From Armatimonadetes bacterium UBA5829 (lineage in GTDB: Bacteria > Armatimonadota > UBA5829), in the NCBI GenBank assembly GCA_002431715.1, contig DJHI01000206.1:8143-15262 (forward strand): a DNA stretch of 7,120 nucleotides. Reading direction: 5' to 3'. Numbering within the stretch: position 1 is the first letter of the stretch; each line of letters starts with the position of its first letter. The position numbers and the translations under genes were made by a program. The notes beneath the pieces were generated by a model. The model was given only the letters and a program-made list of their open reading frames with translations. It was not told the DNA's origin and made no database searches. Positions 1-6,400 of the stretch are shown here, one piece after another.

Positions 1-231
1 GAAAGTGTTTCATCTAGTAGTGATAATGCGATGGCGTCTGCGTGTGTAGCCGAGTTCAAAGGAGAATTGAAGACCACCCAGCGCGAAGTCCTCGATTGCC
101 TGCTTGCCGGAATGACCTGGCGCGAGGCGGGCGAGGAACTGGGCTGCGCTTCAGCCAATATAGCTTACCACGTCAGACAGATCAGAAGACGCTATCAGGA
201 ATGGGCCGAAGAGCCTGCCTGTATGATTTAA
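1..231 (+). CDS. Small helix-turn-helix protein, probably 5'-truncated by the window edge
   Basis: The C-terminal part reads as a sigma-70 region 4 / LuxR-type helix-turn-helix: a TTQREVLDCLLAGMTWREA segment, then EELGCASANIAYHVRQIRRR, the usual helix, turn and recognition-helix pattern with a basic end. It probably binds DNA, but its target is unknown. An ATG at position 31 would give a 66-residue protein. However, the frame is open from position 1 (E-S-V-S-S-S-S-D-N-A ahead of that Met) and no Shine-Dalgarno sequence precedes position 31, so the true start may lie upstream of the window. It could be a short stand-alone regulator or the tail of a sigma-like factor. It ends with TAA 28 bp before a strong terminator, so it is the last gene of its transcript. 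The helix-turn-helix call is fairly safe; the exact family is not. Confidence 0.6.
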   Translation, partial: ESVSSSSDNAMASACVAEFKGELKTTQREVLDCLLAGMTWREAGEELGCASANIAYHVRQIRRRYQEWAEEPACMI

Positions 232-259
232 TTTTCTTGCAAGCCCCCCTCGCAAGGAT

Positions 260-290
260 GGCCCGGGATTATTCCCCGGGCCGGTTTTTT
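260..290 (+). terminator. Rho-independent terminator after the helix-turn-helix gene
   Basis: A perfect 8-bp GC-rich stem, ggcccggg (260-267) with cccgggcc (275-282), encloses a 7-nt loop. It is followed by gg and six T residues (285-290). This is a textbook intrinsic terminator for rightward transcription. It separates the helix-turn-helix gene from the membrane-protein gene, which must then have its own promoter or depend on read-through. Confidence 0.9.
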
Positions 291-340
291 GTACAGCAGC
301 TCAAAAAAGGAAGTTATTAATTGATATCGAAACTATTAGT

Positions 341-2092
341 GTGAATAACGATAAAACAAATGAATATCTGCCTGATTTGCCTTGTCTCGAATCTGTGAAA
401 TCAGGTGAATTTCGAGATGCTTTGGCCCTCGGCTGTTTTAGCGGCTTAGTAATCTATATGCTCATTCTCACTTCTTGGGCATATTGTAAATACAGCCTGT
501 TTTTGCCAGCCGTTGGACGAGCACTATTTTTCATGCTTATGGCTCTAGAGGCTTATATTGTTCTGAGAATAGCAACAAGTGTTTTTACATTGCAGACTAA
601 CTCAGATGCCTTAACATTACAGGGAGTATTCAGGAAGAGAGTTATATTCTGGAACGACATTCAATCGGCCTCATATAGAAAAACTCGACTTGGCTGCTAT
701 TGCTTATTTATCGAGACCGGCAATCGCACAATCAAAGTATATCCATCGGGTATTGGAGGCTCCACCACATCCGGCCAGGTCATAGTCGCATCAGTTTGGC
801 AGCACTTGAGACGACTCAATCGCACGGATTCCATAGAACTGCCGTCTGCCGTTAAAAGCCTTTGGGAAGATGTGCCGAATGATGTGCCACAAGAAATAAC
901 ATGGGGAAAGTCGCCTAATTTGACTACAAAGATAGGAGCGGTAATAGCTGCTATCATATTTCCTGCCATGGCTGGATCTGCAATTCTTCTTTGTGGCTCT
1001 GCCGGATCAATATTGCTATGGTTGATAATAGCCTCAATTTATTTAATAATGGGCTTCTTTCTCATATCTCCCGAGATATTGCATAAAGCGCACAAAGTAT
1101 CTGTAAAGCGAGATGGCATTGAGATAGAACTTGCTTTAAAGAGGCTTCATATTCCGTGGTCTGAAATTACTTCATCAACATGGCTAAACAATAGCTCGAA
1201 CGGTAAATTAAACATAAAATCGGTTAACCCAAGAGCGGAAGTTGATATAAGCTATTTGCCAGGCAACAAAGAATCCGAAAACCTGCTACTGGCAATTATA
1301 AGGCAGTTACGATCATCAAGCGCTCAAATAGCCATTCCTCTGCCCAGCATAATGACAACAAGCGATGGGCAGCTGAAATCATGCTCTCAAGAGTCTTCCG
1401 CATCTCTTCGCAGAGCTTATTTAGCAACTCTGCCGAAAGCAGTAAGCAAAAAACTTCAGTGGCTGTACGTGCTGCCGTCATTTGCATGCATTGCAGGAAT
1501 GGCTGGATTATTCGGAATGTTATTTTTAGAGCCTGTCGGTTCCTTGTCCAAAACAGTATATTCAGGAGCCGATATACTGTATTTCTTTCCAGGTTTATGC
1601 TTGCCCCTTTTCCTATCTGGTTTTGCATGTGCACTTCTTCTCGGCTTTGCAGGAGATAGGCTTGCATTATACCTTGCGGGTAAGCACAGGTCCGAGTTTA
1701 CTGAGTATATTTCGATAGGTTCCAGTAAGAAATTCGACCATGTCTTTGTGCGCGTTCTTGCCGTTATAACAATACTTGGGATAGCTGCCACGCCCCTTTA
1801 TGTCGGTTACTATATGAAAATCACCAACAAAGGTATAGTAGTGAACCGTTTACTGGAACTACACGAGAGGCATTACGGCTGGAACAGGATAAGCAGCGTT
1901 GAGGTTAGAAGAAAAGCTGTAGCAGGCGAGTCCTGCTCAGCAGGAACCTACTATATAAATTTCTCAGACGGCTCGTATTGGAAACTCGACAAAGGTGATT
2001 ATGCCAGAATCTCTAACAAGCAGATAAGAGCTGCAGTAGATTATGTTACCAGAAAGGCTCATAAACCCATAAAAACGGTTTGGAAAGAATAG
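341..2092 (+). CDS. Membrane protein with three repeated membrane-helix plus PH-like domain units, function unknown
   Basis: This is a 583-residue integral membrane protein of unrecognised family. Hydrophobic helices lie near residues 27-47, 53-78, 196-219, 222-243, 374-396, 411-437 and 468-491. After each membrane block comes a soluble beta-rich segment of about 75-85 residues (near 81-160, 250-323 and 490-570). Each carries a similar core: a strand with a short turn, then a Trp-centred motif, VIFWNDIQSA (W104), HIPWSEITSS (W273) and HYGWNRISSV (W514). That pattern resembles bacterial PH-like (bPH) domains of membrane proteins, but I infer this from the pattern only. No catalytic motif is visible. 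The GTG start at 341 is the nearest usable start in this frame, yet it has no Shine-Dalgarno sequence at normal distance, so the N-terminus is uncertain. The gene stands alone between a terminator and a convergent junction. It is clearly AT-richer than the operon to its right. Confidence 0.85.
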   Translation: MNNDKTNEYLPDLPCLESVKSGEFRDALALGCFSGLVIYMLILTSWAYCKYSLFLPAVGRALFFMLMALEAYIVLRIATSVFTLQTNSDALTLQGVFRKRVIFWNDIQSASYRKTRLGCYCLFIETGNRTIKVYPSGIGGSTTSGQVIVASVWQHLRRLNRTDSIELPSAVKSLWEDVPNDVPQEITWGKSPNLTTKIGAVIAAIIFPAMAGSAILLCGSAGSILLWLIIASIYLIMGFFLISPEILHKAHKVSVKRDGIEIELALKRLHIPWSEITSSTWLNNSSNGKLNIKSVNPRAEVDISYLPGNKESENLLLAIIRQLRSSSAQIAIPLPSIMTTSDGQLKSCSQESSASLRRAYLATLPKAVSKKLQWLYVLPSFACIAGMAGLFGMLFLEPVGSLSKTVYSGADILYFFPGLCLPLFLSGFACALLLGFAGDRLALYLAGKHRSEFTEYISIGSSKKFDHVFVRVLAVITILGIAATPLYVGYYMKITNKGIVVNRLLELHERHYGWNRISSVEVRRKAVAGESCSAGTYYINFSDGSYWKLDKGDYARISNKQIRAAVDYVTRKAHKPIKTVWKE

Positions 2093-2100
2093 CTATAATA

Positions 2101-2140
2101 AGTTCGGGCTGGATTTCTAATCCAGCCCGAACTATATTTT
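2101..2140 (+). terminator. Intrinsic terminator of the membrane-protein gene
   Basis: A perfect 14-bp stem (2101-2114 with 2120-2133, arms agttcgggctggat and its complement) closes a 5-nt loop. It is followed by atatttt (2134-2140). It begins 8 bp after the TAA of the membrane-protein gene. The T-rich tail favours rightward termination; on the minus strand the tail (ttattatag) is weaker, though some leftward termination of the redox operon is possible. Confidence 0.85.
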
Positions 2141-2145
2141 CTCTA

Positions 2146-2170
2146 CGGGCGTGATCAGATATCACGCCCG
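2146..2170. repeat. Second hairpin in the convergent junction
   Basis: A perfect 10-bp inverted repeat, cgggcgtgat (2146-2155) with atcacgcccg (2161-2170), has a 5-nt loop. It lies 16 bp after the stop of the metV-like gene when read leftward, where it probably protects or helps end that transcript. No T-run follows on either strand, so it is not a classical terminator alone. Its right arm plus flank (2161-2173) matches the right arm of the neighbouring hairpin (2120-2132) at 11 of 13 positions. Confidence 0.7.
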
Positions 2171-2186
2171 AACATAAATATCCGAC

Positions 2187-2867
2187 TCAGACCTTTGTAA
2201 CTATCCTCTGATCCTCGCGGACTATCTTCCTGCAGCCGCCTTCATGGCTCTTTGACCAATCGTGCGGAGAGAAGATCTCCTCCAGTCGGTCGAGCTGGCC
2301 GATAGCTTTAAGTCGATCATAAATAAGCTGCCAACCGCAGTCCTGATCGGGAGAGACTTCACATTTGCCGTTTTTAGCACCGCCGCATGGACCGTTTAAG
2401 AGGCTCTTCGAACATCGGGTAATGGGGCAGACGCCGCCGTACTCGCCCAGCACGCACTCACCGCATGCCGCGCATTTCTCCGTCCATATCCCCTGTTCCT
2501 GTAAAATGCCTATGAACTTGGTATCGAGACCGGCATATACGGGTGTATTTGGAAACCTCTCAGCCGTAGCCTGAACGCCCGCGCCGCAGGCCAGAGAGAG
2601 CACCGCGTCCACACTCTGAACGGCTTCTATAGCGTCCTCAAAGAACTCGTTCTCGCACTGCCGCTCGATAGTAAGCTCGTCGATCTGATGCTCCTCTTCA
2701 TCGAGCTTATACGCGATCCTGAGAGCGGAGCTTATCATACCGACCTCACGCTCACCACCTGCCAGACAAACGGTGACGCATGTGCCGCAACCCAATACTA
2801 AAATTCGCTTGTGCTGAGCGAGCATTTCTTTGAGATCTTTTATATTTTTTCTGCTTGCAACGATCAT
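2187..2867 (-). CDS. metV: MetV-like protein, methylene-tetrahydrofolate reductase C-terminal (MTHFR_C) family
   Basis: This 226-residue cytoplasmic protein resembles MetV, the cysteine-rich partner of methylene-THF reductase MetF in acetogens such as Moorella. The family may bind zinc and/or Fe-S clusters; it is not catalytic alone. The N-terminal part has a Rossmann-like segment, ILVLGCGTCVTVCLAGG (Cys27, 30 and 34), and a SLACGAGVQ segment with Cys94. The C-terminal part has a dense cysteine array: Cys132-x2-135-x2-138-x8-147-x4-152-x8-161-x7-169-x7-177, containing CAACGEC and the family-typical LNGPCGG. The ATG at 2867 is chosen because TAGGAG sits 7 bases ahead of it. A start 16 codons upstream lacks a ribosome site and runs into a palindrome-rich gap. 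It is the last gene of the operon, downstream of mvhD. No metF is visible next to it, so its catalytic partner must be encoded elsewhere. Family assignment is firm; the exact role here is inferred. Confidence 0.85.
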   Translation of the reverse strand: MIVASRKNIKDLKEMLAQHKRILVLGCGTCVTVCLAGGEREVGMISSALRIAYKLDEEEHQIDELTIERQCENEFFEDAIEAVQSVDAVLSLACGAGVQATAERFPNTPVYAGLDTKFIGILQEQGIWTEKCAACGECVLGEYGGVCPITRCSKSLLNGPCGGAKNGKCEVSPDQDCGWQLIYDRLKAIGQLDRLEEIFSPHDWSKSHEGGCRKIVREDQRIVTKV

Positions 2868-2874
2868 TGATAGT

Positions 2875-2880
2875 CTCCTA
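2875..2880 (-). promoter_or_regulatory. Ribosome binding site deciding the metV-like start
   Basis: On the minus strand TAGGAG is followed by 7 bases and then ATG at 2867. This strong Shine-Dalgarno sequence at ideal spacing selects the 226-residue protein over the 16-codon longer reading. Confidence 0.8.
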
Positions 2881-2923
2881 TGTTTCCAACCCTGCGGTAA
2901 AAGCAACGGCAACAACTACATAA

Positions 2924-2997
2924 AGTCGGCCTGCGCCGACTAAGGCCTTAGTGTCCGAAGGGACACTTCGTGTTTTTGTGGCCGCGAATTCATTCGC
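2924..2997. repeat. Palindrome cluster between mvhD and the metV-like gene, REP-like element candidate
   Basis: Within the 138-bp gap (2868-3005) four inverted repeats are packed into 74 bp. They are agtcggc/gccgact (2924-2930 and 2935-2941, 4-nt loop); the perfect 12-bp palindrome ctaaggccttag (2940-2951); agtgtcc/ggacact (2950-2956 and 2961-2967, loop gaag); and gcgaat/attcgc (2984-2989 and 2992-2997). A competing stem cgaag/cttcg (2956-2960 and 2966-2970) overlaps the third. None has a following T-run on the minus strand, so simple termination is unlikely. Compact adjoining palindromes in a gap are typical of dispersed REP-type repeats. They could also act as an RNA-processing or stability element separating mvhD from metV. 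Copy number in the genome cannot be seen here. Confidence 0.6.
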
Positions 2998-3005
2998 AGG
3001 GACCA

Positions 3006-3434
3006 TCAGACTGACACTTCTAATTTCCTACGAAGCGGGCTGGGCCCCAGTTTCTTTATACGCTCGGTCATTATACCGACTATCTCAGCAAATCGTGGAC
3101 CCTCGGCCGAGGAGAGATTGAACATCTCCAGCCTGTCCTTTTCTATTCCCGCCTCTTCGAGCATATCCCGAACAAGACCCACTCGCTTTTTGGCTCGAAG
3201 GTTGCCTTCCTGGAAGTGACATCCGCCCTCAAGGCATCCAGCCACGAGGACGCCGTCTATTCCCATCTCAAATGCAGTCATTATATAGCTCGGGTCCACT
3301 TTTCCCGTGCACGGCAGCCGCAGGACCCGGACATTCGCCGGATACTGCAATCGCATCGACCCGGCAAGGTCCGCGGCGGCATATGCGCAGTAATGACAGC
3401 ACAGAGCCAGTATTTTCGGTTCGAAATTGTCCAT
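3006..3434 (-). CDS. mvhD: MvhD-type [2Fe-2S] electron-transfer subunit
   Basis: This 142-residue soluble protein belongs to the MvhD / F420-non-reducing hydrogenase iron-sulfur subunit (delta) family. Such proteins carry a [2Fe-2S] cluster and pass electrons between a dehydrogenase or hydrogenase and HdrA. Family hallmarks are present: ALCCHYCAYAAADLAG with Cys12, Cys13 and Cys16, then LPCTGKVDP with Cys42, then VAGCLEGGCHFQEGN with Cys67 and Cys72. Length is normal for the free-standing protein, so it is not fused to HdrA as in QmoB-like proteins. It starts one base after the stop codon of the upstream HdrA gene (TAA-C-ATG). An AGGAGAGG sequence lies inside the end of that gene, 12 bases before the ATG, so translation is probably coupled. 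No hydrogenase genes are visible, which fits an electron-transfer role with HdrA and MetV rather than hydrogenase function. Confidence is high. Confidence 0.93.
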   Translation of the reverse strand: MDNFEPKILALCCHYCAYAAADLAGSMRLQYPANVRVLRLPCTGKVDPSYIMTAFEMGIDGVLVAGCLEGGCHFQEGNLRAKKRVGLVRDMLEEAGIEKDRLEMFNLSSAEGPRFAEIVGIMTERIKKLGPSPLRRKLEVSV

Positions 3435-3435
3435 G

Positions 3436-6400
3436 TTAACCGATTACCTCTCCTAAAAGCGCCTCAATAGCGGATTTCACCTGCTTATCCATAAAGTGAT
3501 GCAGCTCGATGGCCTTGGCAGGGCAAGCCGACGCGCAGCTTCCGCATCCCATGCACTTTGCCGCCTCTATCTCGACTCGGTTCTTACCATTCTTCTCGCT
3601 GACCGACGGTGCGCCGTAAGGACAGACTTTAACGCACGTCAGGCAGGAGACGCACTTCCTGGTGTCTACAACACTCACCTGGCCGCCGACTGTCATGGTC
3701 TTCCTGGAAATAATAGTTGCCGCACGACCCGCAGCCGCTCTGCCCTGCTGAATATTCTCAGCAGTATTCTTAGGCGAATGAGCGCTTCCGCACAGGAAGA
3801 TGCCCTCCGAGGCAAAGTCTACAGGTCTAAGCTTTACATGCGCCTCAAGGAAGAAACCGTCCGCATTGAGCGGAAGCTTCGCAAGGTCGGATACCTCCTG
3901 GTTTTCAATCGCAGGAGATGTCCCAACCGAGAGAAGCAGCATGTCTATATTCATCTCCACCGGCATCTTAAGCTCGGTTTCCATAAACTTCAGAGTCAGC
4001 TTCTCGCCGCCCGTGACCTCCGGCGGGTTCTCCGGCTCGTATCTCAGGAATATGACGCCCATCTCACGGGCTTTCTGGTAAAGAAGCTCATTACTGCCAT
4101 AGGTGCGCATGTCGCGATACAGCACGACCACCTTCGCGTCTTGCCGCATCTCTTTAATGCGAATCGCGTTCTTCACGGCGTCCGTGCAGCACGACCGGCT
4201 GCAGAACGGCCTCTCCTCGTTGCGCGAGCCGACGCATTGGATCATCGCAACTGCCGGTCTTGCCGGAAGCTCGCTCACCGCTCCAAAACGGTTCTCAAGC
4301 TCACGCTGAGTGAGAACGCGCTTGTCCTGGCCGTAGAGATATTCGGTCGGGTTATACTGCCTGCCGCCTGTCGCAACCAGCAGCGCGCCGTGCTCGATAT
4401 CGATCATGCCGTCGGGTGTCCTGACATGACTGGTGAAGTTACCGACAAACCCTTCGAGTTTTTCAACCTTCAATGAAAGGAGCGTCCTGATCAAAGGATG
4501 CTTCTGAATCTCCGCAATAAGCTGATCCTTAAACTTGCCGGGAGCGAGCCTGCCGCCGAGCGAATCCGACTTCTCGATCAGATTGACCATAAATCCCTGT
4601 TTGGCAAGGCTCAAGGCCGCGCTCATGCCGCTGGGGCCGCCGCCTATTACCAGAGCCGACTGAACCACAGGCATTTCTTCTGTGGTAAGAGCTATCAGCT
4701 TTGCCGACCTGCCGACTGCCATAGTCACCAGATCGATCGCTTTGGCAGTGGCTGCCTCAGAGTCCTTTGAATGCACCCAGGAACATTGGTCTCTGATATT
4801 TGCCATGTCCACGAGGTAAGGGTTAAGACCGCATTCGCGCGCGGTCTCCCTGAAGAGAGCCTCATGGGTTCGCGGAGTGCAGGACGCAACGATCAAGCGG
4901 TTCAGACCGTATTCGTTGATGATCTGTTTCATATGCTCCTGAGTATTGTCCGCACAGGCATATATCTGATGATCGGAATAGACGACATTGGGCAGGCCTT
5001 TAGCTGCCTCAACAACTTTTTCGACATCCACCACGCTCGCGATATTGATTCCGCAGTGGCATATAAAAACGCCTATTCTGGCCGGTTCATCCTCTACATC
5101 GCGCTCCATAGGATACTCTTTTTTGGTGACAAGAGTCCCGCGCGCACTCGAAAGAAGTTCCATCGCCATAGCTGCTGCGGCGCTCGCCTGGGTAACGGTC
5201 TCAGGAATATCCTTTGGCTCCTGGAATGCGCCCGCAACGAAGACTCCCTCGCGGCTCGTTGCGACCGGCGCAAATTGGTCGGATTTGCAGAAACCGCACT
5301 CATTAAGCTCGATTCCCATAGCCTTAGCAGTTCGCAGAGCCTCGTCACTCGGCCGCATACCTGTGGAGAGAACAACCATATCGAACTCATCATCGACCGG
5401 GACGCCGTCTTTGATATAGGAAAGCCTCAGCATCTTCGTATCGGGTATCTCGACCACTCGCGATATCTGACTGCGCTCGAACCGCACCCCGCCTGCCTTT
5501 GCACGCTCATAATACCTGTCGAAATCTTTACCGAAGGCTCTGATGTCGGTATAGAAGATTGTTGTCTCAAGCCCGGGTGTGTGATCCATCGCGACTACGC
5601 ACTCTTTGATCGCGGCCATGCAGCATACCGATGAGCAGTATGCGCGGTTATTGGATGCGTCACGTGAGCCTACACACTGGGTAAAGGCTATTTTTTTCGG
5701 TTCTTTTCCGTCCGATATTCGCTGCAAATGGCCCGCAAACGGCCCGCCTGCACTCAAAAGGCGCTCAAATTGGACGTTTGTGACCACGTTTTCATAGCGT
5801 CCAAAGCCGAATTCGCCTCGGAGAGTGGCGTCAAACTCCTCATAACCTGGAGCCAGCACCACCGCGCCGACCTCCAAATCACGATAGGTATCTTTCATAT
5901 CATGATCGATTGCTTTGGCAAGGCATGCCTTCACGCATTCGCCGCACTCGCAGCAGACTCCGCAAGCAAGACACCGGCTGGCCTCTTCAATCGCCTTGGC
6001 TTCGGAATACGAGCCATGCGGCTCGTCGGGCTGAACACGAGCACTTTTAAGCCTCTTTTCGCGTCTCTGAGCAAGCTCAAGTTCGCGGTGCTTATCATCA
6101 GTCCAGATACGGCTCTCGGCATCGCGTCCCTCGGCCATATCTTCATCGTTCAAATATCTCTCTATGGAAACAGCTGCACGCTTACCCGCCGCGACTGCCT
6201 CGCTCAGAGTTCCCGCGCCTGCGACCACGTCACCGCCTGCAAACACGCCCGGCTTGTCGGTTGCAAGGGTGACTCTATCGACATTGAGCAGACCCCATTT
6301 GTTGACGCCGAGTTCGCAGCCGGTCATGAAGCCTAGATCGACTCTCTGACCCGTGGCTAGGATGGCATCATCGCACTCTATGATGTGCTCGGAACCCTCG

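Noticed and set aside
1296..1667. Minus-strand open frame inside the membrane-protein gene
   Set aside because: The opposite strand has the continuous, repeat-structured membrane protein; this frame shows no family features.
2146..2170. Classical terminator for the minus-strand operon
   Set aside because: The stem is strong, but the following minus-strand bases (tagagaaaat) have no T-run, so it is listed only as a hairpin.
2868..2915. Longer start for the metV-like protein, 16 codons upstream
   Set aside because: No ribosome site precedes it. The extra residues are not family-like, while the internal ATG at 2867 has an ideal TAGGAG.
2924..2997. CRISPR array
   Set aside because: The palindromes differ from one another and there are no equal-length repeats with spacers.
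3496..4476. Long plus-strand open frame opposite the HdrA gene
   Set aside because: It lies fully antisense to conserved HdrA motifs (ferredoxin and QCVGSR segments), and its translation shows no recognisable domain. GC-rich coding DNA commonly leaves such open antisense frames.
4771..5634. Plus-strand open frame of 287 codons
   Set aside because: Antisense to the HdrA middle region, with no domain pattern and no ribosome site noticed; a shadow of the real gene. The same applies to 5728-6336.
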